Below, piece by piece: positions 41,639 through 50,771 of a DNA stretch of 64,000 bases (position 1 is the first letter of the stretch; each line of letters opens with the position of its first letter). The position numbers and the translations under genes were made by a program. The DNA is from an uncultured Acetatifactor sp. Lineage in GTDB: Bacteria > Bacillota > Clostridia > Lachnospirales > Lachnospiraceae. The stretch covers positions 1 through 64,000 of the forward strand of contig CAJUAH010000018.1 in the NCBI GenBank assembly GCA_910584375.1, given 5' to 3'. The notes beneath the pieces were generated by a model. That model ran no database searches and was not told where the DNA came from. It was given only the letters and a program-made list of their open reading frames with translations.

Positions 41639-43531
41639 ATGTACTTAGAGCAGATTCAGAATGTAAACGATATCAAGAATATCGATCCGAAAAATTACGA
41701 GGAACTGGCCCAGGAGATCCGGGATTTCCTGATCCGCAAGATCAGCGTCACAGGCGGGCATCTGGGCTCCAATCTGGGGGCGGTGGAACTGACGATGGCG
41801 CTGCATCTGGCCTTAAACCTGCCGGAGGATAAGATCGTGTGGGATGTGGGGCATCAGTCTTACACACACAAGATACTCACCGGGCGCAAGGACGGTTTTG
41901 ACGGTCTGCGGCAGTTCCACGGCATGAGCGGTTTTCCCAAGCGTAAGGAGAGCAACTGCGACGCTTTTGACACAGGGCACAGCTCCACTTCCATCTCCGC
42001 GGGGCTGGGACTGGTCAAGGCCAGGGATATCCAGGGGACGGAGCAGACCATCGTGTCCGTCATCGGCGACGGCGCCATGACCGGGGGCATGGCCTATGAG
42101 GCCCTGAACAACGCCGGTAAGCTGGAGACCAATTTCATCATTATTCTGAATGACAATAACATGTCCATCTCCGAGAATGTGGGAGGCGTATCCAAATATC
42201 TGAACAATATACGGACGGCGGACAGCTATCTGGATCTGAAAAAGGGGATCTACGAGGCTCTGCGGGGGACGCCTCGGGGCAACAACATGGTGACCGGCAT
42301 CCGCAGAGTCAAGAGCAGTTTTAAGCAGTTGGTGATTCCGGGGATGCTTTTCGAGGACATGGGCATTACATATTTAGGGCCGGTGGACGGTCACAGTATC
42401 CCGGCGCTGGTGCGGGTGATCCAGGAGGCCAGGAGAGTAAACGGGGCAGTGATGATTCACGCCATCACCCAGAAGGGCAAGGGCTACGCCCCGGCAGAGC
42501 GCCATCCCGCCCGGTTCCACGGCGCGGATCCCTTTGACGTGGAGACAGGACTGCCCGCCGTCCCCCGCACTACGCCTAATTATACGGATATTTTTGCCAC
42601 TGTGATGTGCAAGCTGGGGGACCGGGACGAGAAGGTGGTGGCTATCACCGCCGCCATGCCCGACGGCACGGGACTCAAGCGGTTCCGCAACATGTATCCG
42701 GAGCGTTTTTTTGACGTGGGCATCGCCGAGGAACATGCGGTGACCTTTGCCGCGGGGCTGGCAGCCGGGGGCATGAAACCCGTGGTGGCCATATATTCCT
42801 CGTTTTTGCAGAGAGCTTACGACCAGATCCTGCACGACGTCTGCATTCAGAATCTGCCGGTGGTCTTTGCCATCGACCGGGCGGGGCTGGTGGGCAGCGA
42901 CGGGGAGACCCATCAGGGGATTTTTGACCTGTCCTATCTCTCCAGCATACCCAACATGCATGTGTGCGCTCCTAAAAATAAATGGGAGTTGGCTGACATG
43001 CTGAAATACGCGGTGGCCTTCGGCGGCCCCATAGCGATCCGCTATCCCAGAGGAGCGGCCTACGACGGACTGAAAGAGTACCGGGAGCCCATCGTATGCG
43101 GCAGGGCGGAGTGGATTTACCGGGAACAGGATATCGCGCTGTTCGCCGTGGGCAGTATGGTCAAAACGGCGGAGCAGGTCAGGGAAAAGCTGAAGGCCCG
43201 GGGGCTGCGTGTGAGTCTGGTCAACGCCCGTTTTGTCAAGCCCATCGACCGGGAGGCGGTGCGGGAGGCCTGTATAGAGCACTCGCTGATCGTGACCCTG
43301 GAGGAAAATGTGGCCGCCGGGGGCTACGGGGAGAAGGTGCTGCAGCTGATCAACGAGGAGAGCCTGGCGGCGGACTGCCTGCAGATGGCGCTGCCCGACG
43401 CGTATATCGAACACGGCAACGTGGAGAAGTTAAAGAGCGAGATCGGGCTGGACGCGGACAGCATCAGCCGCGTTGTCCGTCTGCGGTATGAGGGAAAGCG
43501 GCAGCAGGAGGATGGGACGGGCGCGTATTGA
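41639..43531 (+). CDS. dxs: 1-Deoxy-D-xylulose-5-phosphate synthase
   Basis: The 630-residue thiamine diphosphate enzyme has GGHLGSNLG, DVGHQSYTHKILTGR, the ThDP motif GDGAMTGGMAYEALNNAG, DNNMSISENVGG and the transketolase segment GIAEEHAVTFAAGLA. It condenses pyruvate and glyceraldehyde-3-phosphate in the first step of the DXP isoprenoid pathway. ATG 41639 follows GGGGAAAA. Length is normal. Confidence 0.97.
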   Translation: MYLEQIQNVNDIKNIDPKNYEELAQEIRDFLIRKISVTGGHLGSNLGAVELTMALHLALNLPEDKIVWDVGHQSYTHKILTGRKDGFDGLRQFHGMSGFPKRKESNCDAFDTGHSSTSISAGLGLVKARDIQGTEQTIVSVIGDGAMTGGMAYEALNNAGKLETNFIIILNDNNMSISENVGGVSKYLNNIRTADSYLDLKKGIYEALRGTPRGNNMVTGIRRVKSSFKQLVIPGMLFEDMGITYLGPVDGHSIPALVRVIQEARRVNGAVMIHAITQKGKGYAPAERHPARFHGADPFDVETGLPAVPRTTPNYTDIFATVMCKLGDRDEKVVAITAAMPDGTGLKRFRNMYPERFFDVGIAEEHAVTFAAGLAAGGMKPVVAIYSSFLQRAYDQILHDVCIQNLPVVFAIDRAGLVGSDGETHQGIFDLSYLSSIPNMHVCAPKNKWELADMLKYAVAFGGPIAIRYPRGAAYDGLKEYREPIVCGRAEWIYREQDIALFAVGSMVKTAEQVREKLKARGLRVSLVNARFVKPIDREAVREACIEHSLIVTLEENVAAGGYGEKVLQLINEESLAADCLQMALPDAYIEHGNVEKLKSEIGLDADSISRVVRLRYEGKRQQEDGTGAY

Positions 43532-43588
43532 TGAGTGGATTATCAAACGCTGCCTGCGATACACGGGACTGAGGAGAACGGTGGGAGT

Positions 43589-44479
43589 ATGAAAGAGCGG
43601 TTGGATGTGATCCTGGTGGGACAGGGCTACGCGACTTCCCGGGAAAAAGCCAAGGCGATTATCATGTCGGGCAACGTCTATGTGAACGGGGAGAAGGAAG
43701 ACAAGGCGGGCAGCATGTTTGAACTGGAGGGAATGCGGCTTGAGGTCAGGGGCGCAGGGCAGAAATATGTGAGCCGGGGAGGCCTGAAACTGGAAAAGGC
43801 GGTGGAGCGCTGGGACCTCTCTCTGGAGGGGCTGACCTGTATGGACATAGGGGCCTCCACGGGGGGCTTTACCGATTGTATGCTGCAAAACGGGGCCGTA
43901 AAGGTGTACGCGGTGGACGTGGGGCCGGGGCAGCTCGACTGGAAACTGCGCACGGATCCCAGGGTGGTCTGCATGGAAAAGACCAATTTCCGCTATATGA
44001 CGCCCGGGGATATCCCGGAAAAGCTGGATTTTGCCAGTGTGGACGTATCTTTTATCTCCCTGACCAAGATCCTGCTTCCGGCCCGGAATCTGCTGCGGGA
44101 CGGGGGAGAGATGGTGTGCCTGATCAAGCCCCAGTTTGAGGCGGGCCGGGAAAAGGTGGGGAAAAAGGGCGTGGTGCGGGATGCGGCCATACACAGGGAA
44201 GTGATCTGCAAGATCGTGGACTTTGCGGACTCTATCGGTTTTTCTGTGCTGCATCTGGAGTATTCGCCTATCACAGGATCCAAGGGGAATATCGAGTATC
44301 TGATACATATCCGCAAGGACGGAGAGCGCTGCGGGGAGCTGGCGCAGATTACGGAGCAGGAGGGGGAGAGCCGACTGCGGGATATTGTGGCGGAGAGGAG
44401 CGGACTGTCCTGGCAGCAGGACTGGACGAGGGTGATACAGGAGACTGTGGAGCGGGCTCATAAGGGGTTGCACGTATGA
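43589..44479 (+). CDS. tlyA: TlyA-family rRNA 2'-O-methyltransferase with S4 domain
   Basis: The 296-residue protein has an N-terminal S4 RNA-binding domain (ERLDVILVGQGYATSREKAKAII, GNVYVNG), and an FtsJ-like methyltransferase core: SRGGLKLEKAVE, DIGASTGGFTDC and DVSFISLTKILLPA. TlyA proteins methylate 16S/23S rRNA riboses; the family was earlier labelled hemolysin A. ATG 43589 follows GGGAG. The stop overlaps the nadK start. Confidence 0.95.
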   Translation: MKERLDVILVGQGYATSREKAKAIIMSGNVYVNGEKEDKAGSMFELEGMRLEVRGAGQKYVSRGGLKLEKAVERWDLSLEGLTCMDIGASTGGFTDCMLQNGAVKVYAVDVGPGQLDWKLRTDPRVVCMEKTNFRYMTPGDIPEKLDFASVDVSFISLTKILLPARNLLRDGGEMVCLIKPQFEAGREKVGKKGVVRDAAIHREVICKIVDFADSIGFSVLHLEYSPITGSKGNIEYLIHIRKDGERCGELAQITEQEGESRLRDIVAERSGLSWQQDWTRVIQETVERAHKGLHV

Positions 44480-45375
44480 AACATTTTTTGATTTATACGA
44501 ATTGTCATAAAGATCAGGGACTGGCCACCACGGAGCGGATCCGGGGCTATCTGGAATCCCGGGGGCAGAAGTGTACGGTGATCCTGCAAAATAAGGGGGA
44601 CGGAAACCACCACAGCGAGGATTGCGGCGGGGAGAGCGCCGGGGACGGGAACCCCGTCGCGGGGAGAACCTTTCCGGCGGATGCGTACTGCATGATTGTG
44701 CTGGGCGGGGACGGCACGATGCTGCAGGCGGCGTGGGACGTGAAAAAGACGCATATCCCGCTGATCGGCGTGAATCTGGGCACGCTGGGCTATATGACGG
44801 AGGTGGAGCCCGCAGGGTTGGAGGAGGCGCTGGAGCGGCTCATGGCGGGACAGGTCTTTTCCGAGAGCAGGATGATGCTCAACGGCAAGGTGTTTTACCG
44901 GGACGGCCGCGTTACCGAGGACTGGTCGCTGAATGATATCGTCATATCCAGATGCGGCGCCTTGCAGGTCATCAAGCTGAACATCTATGTGAACGGGCAG
45001 TTTCTCAAGGACTACAGCGCCGACGGGGTGATCATCACCACGCCCACGGGTTCCACCGGCTATAACCTCTCCGCCGGGGGCCCTATTGCGGAGCCTTCTT
45101 CCAGAATGATCATCATGACGCCCATCTGCCCTCATACTCTCAGCAGCAGGAGCATCATTCTGTCGCCGGAGGATGTGATCGAGATCGAGATCCCCCAGGG
45201 GCGGGAGGGCCGCAGACAGCAGGTGACGGCCAATTTTGACGGCGCTCATGAGATATCCATGTGTACCGGAGACAGGATCCAGATCGCCAGATCGGAGAAG
45301 ACCACGGAGATCCTGGCGGTGAACAAGGTGAGTTTTCTGGAAGTGCTGCACCGCAAGATGCGGGAGACCGAGTGA
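44476..45375 (+). CDS. nadK: NAD kinase
   Basis: The 299-residue protein has the NAD kinase motifs LGGDGTMLQAAW (about residues 76-87), GVNLGTLGYMTEVE, NDIVISR, and ADGVIITTPTGSTGYNLSAGGPI. It phosphorylates NAD to NADP. An acidic, Gly-rich loop of about 25 residues precedes the GGDG motif. It overlaps tlyA by four bases (ATGA). Confidence 0.96.
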   Translation: MKHFLIYTNCHKDQGLATTERIRGYLESRGQKCTVILQNKGDGNHHSEDCGGESAGDGNPVAGRTFPADAYCMIVLGGDGTMLQAAWDVKKTHIPLIGVNLGTLGYMTEVEPAGLEEALERLMAGQVFSESRMMLNGKVFYRDGRVTEDWSLNDIVISRCGALQVIKLNIYVNGQFLKDYSADGVIITTPTGSTGYNLSAGGPIAEPSSRMIIMTPICPHTLSSRSIILSPEDVIEIEIPQGREGRRQQVTANFDGAHEISMCTGDRIQIARSEKTTEILAVNKVSFLEVLHRKMRETE

Positions 45376-45505
45376 TACCGGGGATGAACGCGGATCGGGT
45401 GATACCGGGGAGAACGCAGACCGGGTGATACGGGGAATGAGCGCGGACCGGGTAATACCGGGGATGAGCGCGGATCGGGTGATACCGGGGGGAACATAGA
45501 CCGGG
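45371..45505. repeat. Five tandem repeats of 26-27 bp between nadK and argR
   Basis: Units of the form GGGTGATACCGGGGATGAGC plus GCGGAC(C) occur five times in a row with small differences (AACGCAGACC, AACATAGACC endings). The array fills almost the whole gap and ends just before the argR ribosome binding site. Confidence 0.8.
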
Positions 45506-45520
45506 AATTGGGAGGAGATC

Positions 45521-45976
45521 ATGAGTCCGAAAAAAACAAGGCATGGCAAGATCCTGGAGATCATCGCCAGCCAGCAGATCGACACACAGGAAGAATTGGC
45601 CCGCCAGCTGAGAAACGCGGGATTTGATGTGACCCAGGCCACCGTGTCACGGGATATCCGGGAGCTGAGTCTGTACAAGGTCTCCGCCGACGGCGGAGGA
45701 CAGCGGTACACCGTCCCCCGGCAGGAGGAAGGCCGCGGACTGGAAGATAAGTACATCCGGGTACTGCGGGACGGCTTTTCTTCTATGGATATGGCGCAGA
45801 ATATCCTGGTAGTCAGGACAGTATCCGGGATGGCGATGGCCGTGGCTGCCGCCATCGATGCCATGCATTTTCAGGAGATCGTGGGCAGCATCGCCGGGGA
45901 TGATACGATCATGATGGCCGTGCGCACCGTGGAGGATACGGAGCGGTTGATGGAGAGGATCAGGGAACTATTGTAA
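45521..45976 (+). CDS. argR: Arginine repressor
   Basis: The 151-residue protein has an N-terminal winged helix (RHGKILEIIASQQIDTQEELARQL, VTQATVSRDIRELSL) and a C-terminal arginine-binding hexamer domain (GSIAGDDTIMMAVRTVEDTE). It represses arginine synthesis genes. ATG 45521 follows GGGAGGAG. The position between nadK and recN is conserved in Clostridia. Confidence 0.96.
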   Translation: MSPKKTRHGKILEIIASQQIDTQEELARQLRNAGFDVTQATVSRDIRELSLYKVSADGGGQRYTVPRQEEGRGLEDKYIRVLRDGFSSMDMAQNILVVRTVSGMAMAVAAAIDAMHFQEIVGSIAGDDTIMMAVRTVEDTERLMERIRELL

Positions 45977-46133
45977 AGACAGCGCGGGAGCGATCCCGCG
46001 TCAGTCCCACGACACAGGGAGTCCGGGGACTGGGGGAAAAGAGGGCGCGGCTCCTTGATAGAAGAGGGTACGTCTCCCTGGAAAAACGGGAGTGCGGCTC
46101 CTCCGAAAAAGGAAGCCAGGAGGAAAAAAAGAG

Positions 46134-47828
46134 ATGTTAATCAGTTTACATGTGAAAAACTTGGCCCTTATTGAAGAAACAGAAGTGGAATTTGGGGAGG
46201 GACTGAATATCCTGACCGGGGAGACCGGCGCGGGAAAGTCCATTTTGATCGGCTCGGTCAATCTGGCTCTGGGAGCCAGATTTGACAAGGAGATGCTGCG
46301 GCAGGGAGCGGAGAGCGCCCTGGTGGAGCTGCTTTTTTCCTGTCCGCCTCAGGAGCAGGAGCTACGGGAAAAACTGCAGGAGCTGGAGATACCGCTGGAG
46401 GAGGATACGGTGCTGATCAGCCGCCGGATGCAGCCGGGAAAGAGCGTGCTGCGCGTCAACGGCGAGACCGTCTCCGCCCGCCAGGTCAGGGAGGTGGCGG
46501 AGCTGCTCATCGACATTCACGGGCAGCATGAGCATCAGTCTCTTCTGCACAAGAAAAAGCATATGGAGATATTGGACGCTTACGGTGGGCAGGCGGCCCA
46601 GGAGGCGCTGGCCGAAACGTCGCGGCGTCACCGGGAGATGACGGACATCGCCCAGGAACGCGCCAAAAACATGTTGGATCAGGAGGCGCTCAGGCGGGAA
46701 CAGGATCTGCTCAGCTTTGAGTGCCAGGAGATCCAGGAGGCGGTCCTGCGGCCCGGCGAGGACGAGGAATTGGAGGAGAACTATCGGCGGATGGTAAACG
46801 GGAAAAAGATCGCCGAGACGCTGGAGGAGGTGCGGCAGTACGCGGGCAACGAGGAGGGAGGGGCAGGCAGCGCCCTCAGCCGGGCGCTGCGCAGCATGCA
46901 CGGGATCACCGAATATGACGGCAGGCTGGAGCAGATGGCGGAGCAGTTGACCCAGATCGACGATCTGTTAAGCGACTACAATCGGGACATGGCCCAGTAC
47001 AGTGATACGCTGGTCTGGGACGAGCAGGATTTCCGCCGGACGGAAGACCGTCTGAACTGCTTAAACCGCCTGAAAGATAAGTACGGCAGTACGTTGGAGC
47101 AGATATTGCAGGCCTATGAGCAGAAATGCCAGAGATTGGAAAAACTGGCGGATTACGATCTGTATATGAGCGAGCTGGAGCAGCGGCTGACCCAGGCGGA
47201 GGAGGCGCTGGCCGGGGCCTGCGAAAAGCTGACGGCTATCCGCCGGGACAGCGCCGCCGGGCTTACCGGGGTATTGACGGAGGCTTTGCAGGGGTTGAAC
47301 TTCCTGACAGTACAGTTGGAGATCCGGGTACAGGACAGACAGCCTGTTACGGCAAAGGGCTGGGACGAGGTGGAATTTTTGATCTCCACCAATCCGGGCG
47401 AGGCGGTGAAACCCCTTGCCCAGATCGCCAGCGGGGGCGAACTGTCCCGGATCATGCTGGCGATCAAGACGGTGCTGGCCAGTCGGGACGATATCGACAC
47501 GTTGATCTTTGACGAGATCGACGCGGGAATCAGCGGCAAGACGGCCTGGAAAGTGTCGGAGCAGCTTGACTGCGTGGCCCATGCCCATCAGGTGATCTGT
47601 ATCACCCATCTGCCCCAGATTGCCGCCATGGCGGATCGGCATTATGTGATTGAAAAAACAGCCAGCGAGGACAGCACCGTCACGGATATCCGTCTCCTTG
47701 CGGGCGACGAGAATCTCCAGGAGCTGGGCAGGCTGCTGGGCAGCGACGGAATGACAAAGGCAGTGCTGGGCAATGCCCGGGAGATGCGGCAGCAGGCGCT
47801 GAAACACAAAAAAGACCACGTGGACTGA
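46134..47828 (+). CDS. recN: DNA repair protein RecN
   Basis: The 564-residue SMC-like ATPase has Walker A TGETGAGKSILIGS (about residues 28-41), DIHGQHEHQSLL, a central coiled coil, the signature ASGGELSRIMLAIK and Walker B LIFDEIDAGISG. It acts in double-strand break repair. ATG 46134 follows AGGAGG; the frame opens at 46092. The 157-base gap upstream has a GCGCGGGA/TCCCGCG hairpin. Confidence 0.96.
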   Translation: MLISLHVKNLALIEETEVEFGEGLNILTGETGAGKSILIGSVNLALGARFDKEMLRQGAESALVELLFSCPPQEQELREKLQELEIPLEEDTVLISRRMQPGKSVLRVNGETVSARQVREVAELLIDIHGQHEHQSLLHKKKHMEILDAYGGQAAQEALAETSRRHREMTDIAQERAKNMLDQEALRREQDLLSFECQEIQEAVLRPGEDEELEENYRRMVNGKKIAETLEEVRQYAGNEEGGAGSALSRALRSMHGITEYDGRLEQMAEQLTQIDDLLSDYNRDMAQYSDTLVWDEQDFRRTEDRLNCLNRLKDKYGSTLEQILQAYEQKCQRLEKLADYDLYMSELEQRLTQAEEALAGACEKLTAIRRDSAAGLTGVLTEALQGLNFLTVQLEIRVQDRQPVTAKGWDEVEFLISTNPGEAVKPLAQIASGGELSRIMLAIKTVLASRDDIDTLIFDEIDAGISGKTAWKVSEQLDCVAHAHQVICITHLPQIAAMADRHYVIEKTASEDSTVTDIRLLAGDENLQELGRLLGSDGMTKAVLGNAREMRQQALKHKKDHVD

Positions 47829-47860
47829 CCTGTCCGCGGAGGAAAGAAGAAGGCAGAGAG

Positions 47861-49087
47861 ATGGGATTGTTTGGCAGAAAGAAAAAGGAAAAGCAGGAAT
47901 GGCAGGACGCCGTTTTGACGGTGTATGCGTGCAGAGGAGACATGGGCGTGATCCCGGAAAGGATACAGAAGGCGTTCGGCCCGCTGCAAAAAAGTTTTTC
48001 GCAGGTAGGACCCGATCATTTCCAAATGTTGTTGACGGACGGGTCCGCAATGGATTTTCACATCAAGACCGACGCGGCGGAGACCGGCGCTCAGGCGGCG
48101 GGCATGATGAACTTTTTCGCCCAGGCCCGGCTCGCGAATCAGGAGGTGCAGAAGGCCGCTCTGGCGCAGATACGGCTGTTTAACTGTATCGTGGGGATCG
48201 GATTTCAGGTCAATGGGGACGAGGCTCGAACCGAGGCGGTGCAAAGGGCGGTCTTTGGGCTGGCCGATCTGCTGGCAGGTTTCGTACTGACTCCGCAGTT
48301 CTATCTGTTTCATGCCGACGGCAGGCTGCTGCTCTCTATAGACGGAAAAACGGATTTTGAATCTTTCAATCCGGTGGCGGACGCCTCCTTTCTGGAAAGG
48401 GGGCGAGCGGAGGAAACCCAGGCGGACACGGAGCGCAAAGCCCGCTCCATCGCCGCTTGCAGGGACAGAGGCATCCCCTGTATCGAGCATCTGCGGGCGG
48501 CGGTTATGGAGAGCGAGTGCAGGATTCCCGCTCCGGAGAAGATCCTGGGCAGGGCTGTGGCAGTATTTGCTGCCTGTGTCCGCTCGGAGGCGCTTACCAA
48601 TGGGCAAGGCGAGGATTCTCAGGGGCTGGTTCGCGATATGGAGGAGCGGTTGGAGGAGATATATGGGATCAGGGCCTGGCTGTCTGATGAGGAGAGGGAC
48701 TATCTGGACGGGAAACGGGACGACGCCGCCAGTCATAACCGGTTTGGTTGGAGATACGAGTGCTGCGCGGTTCTCCTGTGGGCGCTGTCCCTCTTTGAAC
48801 TGGGAGAACCCAGGGAGATATGCGACGCCTCCAGGCTGGGCGCTCTGCTGTGGAACAATGATTTTGACAGTCTGATGAAAAAAGCGAAATGCAGGAGCAT
48901 GGAGGAGATACTGGATATGCAGGATCTGATCTTTCGCTACGACTGGGCCTGTGTGGACGCAAGGATCCACGGGACAAAAGTGGAGGCTGTAAACAGCGAG
49001 ATCGTCTATGAATGGCACTACGCGCTGAACTGGCTGGTGGGAGCGGAAGGGATCACAGATTGGGACAGGGTGCGGACTACCACTTAA
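47861..49087 (+). CDS. DUF4272 domain protein
   Basis: The 408-residue protein has the DUF4272 C-terminal region (HNRFGWRYECCAVLLWALSLFEL, IFRYDWACVDARIHG, VVYEWHYALNWL-type sequence). Its N-terminal half carries SIAACRDRGIPCIEHL and an upstream segment of unknown fold. It is cytoplasmic, and its function is unknown. ATG 47861 lies 32 bases after recN. A terminator follows. It interrupts the usual recN-spoIVB adjacency. Confidence 0.78.
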   Translation: MGLFGRKKKEKQEWQDAVLTVYACRGDMGVIPERIQKAFGPLQKSFSQVGPDHFQMLLTDGSAMDFHIKTDAAETGAQAAGMMNFFAQARLANQEVQKAALAQIRLFNCIVGIGFQVNGDEARTEAVQRAVFGLADLLAGFVLTPQFYLFHADGRLLLSIDGKTDFESFNPVADASFLERGRAEETQADTERKARSIAACRDRGIPCIEHLRAAVMESECRIPAPEKILGRAVAVFAACVRSEALTNGQGEDSQGLVRDMEERLEEIYGIRAWLSDEERDYLDGKRDDAASHNRFGWRYECCAVLLWALSLFELGEPREICDASRLGALLWNNDFDSLMKKAKCRSMEEILDMQDLIFRYDWACVDARIHGTKVEAVNSEIVYEWHYALNWLVGAEGITDWDRVRTTT

Positions 49088-49130
49088 TTTTTAAAAGCCA
49101 TAAATTTCATTGATTAAACTTTAAAAAATG

Positions 49131-49175
49131 ATCACACACTATTTGCAAGACTATTTGCGAAAGTGTGTGATTTTA
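49131..49175 (+). terminator. Intrinsic terminator between DUF4272 gene and spoIVB
   Basis: ATCACACACT at 49131-49140 pairs with AGTGTGTGAT at 49162-49171, followed by TTTAT. It implies that spoIVB has its own promoter. Confidence 0.7.
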
Positions 49176-49249
49176 TGTGGAAAAAAACAGTTTATAATAA
49201 AGAAATAGAGCGGGAGAACGCTGTAATTCAGGGCCAGGCAGGGGCCGAT

Positions 49250-50548
49250 ATGTTCACATTTCTGGATAAATGGAAGAGATCCAGACGCCGCCGGAAGGTC
49301 TGCCGCTATGCCCTCTGCGGCGTGCTGATCAGCGCAAGTCTGGCGCTGGGAGGCATGGGCTATTACAATCTGTATAATCAGGTGCCCTCGGTGCTGCGCA
49401 TCAAGGCGGACATGGAACAGACTATCGATCTGGGCGTGCCTCTTACCGGGGAGATGGTGGCGGTCAGCGGCCAGGAGGACTCCAATATCCCGGCGGGAGC
49501 AGTCAACATCGATCTGAGCCGTCAGGTCACGATGAAGATGAGTTCGGACCAGAGCTACCAGATGAATGTGAAAATCTTCGGCATCCTGCCGTTTAAACAG
49601 GTGGGGATACAGGTTATCCGGGAGCAGGAGCTGACGCCCGTGGGAGCGCCCATCGGTATCTATGTGAAAGCGGAGGGCCTGCTGGTGGTGGGCGTGGGGG
49701 ATTTTCAGGGGCCGGACGGCCTCACTTACTGTCCCGCAAAATATGTGGTAAAATCCGGCGACTATATACTGGAACTGGACGGCCAGCCGGTGGAGGATAA
49801 AAAAGACTTTGTGCGCCGGGTGGAGGAGAGCCAGGGCCGGGAAGTGACGCTGAAGATCCGGCGGGGAGACGATATTCTGAACGTTCAGGCGAGACCCGCG
49901 CAAAACAGCGACCAAAAATACAAACTGGGTATATGGATAAGAGACAATGCCCAGGGAGTGGGCACGCTGACGTATATTGACGCTGACGGCAACTTCGGCG
50001 CGCTGGGGCACGGCATCAACGACGTGGACACCAGCACTCTGATGAACCTGGACGACGGCACGCTGTACGAGACGGAGATCATCGCCATCCGGAAGGGCCG
50101 GGACGGGGAACCGGGGGAGATGACGGGGATGATCGTCTACAGCCCCGACCGGATCCTGGGAGATATATACTACAACGGCAAGGAGGGCATCTTCGGACAC
50201 TGCAATGAAAAAGCGCTGGCAATGGGAACGGAGGAGGCACTGCCCATCGGCCTGAAACAGGAGATCGAGAAGGGGCCTGCCAAAATACTGTGCAGTGTGG
50301 ACGGCGCGCCCAAATATTACGATGTGGAGATCACAGCGGTGCATCTGGACCACGACAATGTGAACCGGGGGATCGAGCTGAAAGTGACGGATCCCGAACT
50401 GCTGGCCCTGACCGGCGGCATCATCCAGGGCATGAGCGGCGCTCCCATCATCCAGAACAATCATCTGATCGGCGCCGTGACCCATGTGCTGGTGCAGGAC
50501 GCCAGCCGGGGGTATGGGATTTTTATTGAGAATATGCTGGAGCATTGA
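49250..50548 (+). CDS. spoIVB: SpoIVB serine peptidase (stage IV sporulation)
   Basis: The 432-residue protein has a basic start, one membrane helix (YALCGVLISASLALGGMGYY), a PDZ domain (VKSGDYILELDGQPVEDKK) and the S55 peptidase domain with the catalytic His in LGHGINDVD and Ser in QGMSGAPII. It is secreted from the forespore and triggers pro-sigma-K processing. ATG 49250 follows GGGG; starts further upstream fall within or next to the terminator, so they are less likely. spo0A, its usual neighbour, is not in the window. Confidence 0.95.
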   Translation: MFTFLDKWKRSRRRRKVCRYALCGVLISASLALGGMGYYNLYNQVPSVLRIKADMEQTIDLGVPLTGEMVAVSGQEDSNIPAGAVNIDLSRQVTMKMSSDQSYQMNVKIFGILPFKQVGIQVIREQELTPVGAPIGIYVKAEGLLVVGVGDFQGPDGLTYCPAKYVVKSGDYILELDGQPVEDKKDFVRRVEESQGREVTLKIRRGDDILNVQARPAQNSDQKYKLGIWIRDNAQGVGTLTYIDADGNFGALGHGINDVDTSTLMNLDDGTLYETEIIAIRKGRDGEPGEMTGMIVYSPDRILGDIYYNGKEGIFGHCNEKALAMGTEEALPIGLKQEIEKGPAKILCSVDGAPKYYDVEITAVHLDHDNVNRGIELKVTDPELLALTGGIIQGMSGAPIIQNNHLIGAVTHVLVQDASRGYGIFIENMLEH

Positions 50549-50571
50549 GGGTGGGTGGAGTACAGGAGAGA

Positions 50572-50625
50572 GAAGAGTAGTTTTGACAGACTTATAGTCA
50601 GAGCTGTTCTTCTTTTTTATAGTCT
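50572..50625 (+). terminator. Possible terminator after spoIVB
   Basis: GAAGAG...CTTCTT arms with an inner TGAC/GTCA pairing form an imperfect hairpin followed by CTTTTTT. It marks the boundary with the AT-rich island. Confidence 0.45.
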
Positions 50626-50693
50626 TTTTGACCATGTAATATATAGTTTTTACTAAATTGTGAATTCACATTCTATAAAACTTGCAAATTGTG

Positions 50694-50722
50694 TATTGAT
50701 AAACAAACTGATATGTGGTAAG
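50694..50722 (+). promoter_or_regulatory. Promoter candidate of the AT-rich cassette
   Basis: TTGATA and TAAGCT are 17 bases apart, about 50 bases before the winged-helix gene. A 10-base palindrome, GTGAATTCAC, lies about 35 bases upstream. Confidence 0.4.
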
Positions 50723-50771
50723 CTACACTTGCTAATATCAGACTCTGTTTTGCTGGCTGGAGTGATTAAAT

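Noticed and set aside
45371..45505. Possible CRISPR array
   Set aside because: The repeats are directly adjacent with no spacers and no cas genes are near; it is a simple tandem repeat.
49151..50635. 494-codon minus-strand frame opposite spoIVB
   Set aside because: spoIVB carries its PDZ and S55 motifs on the plus strand; the minus frame is low-complexity and His-rich without domains.
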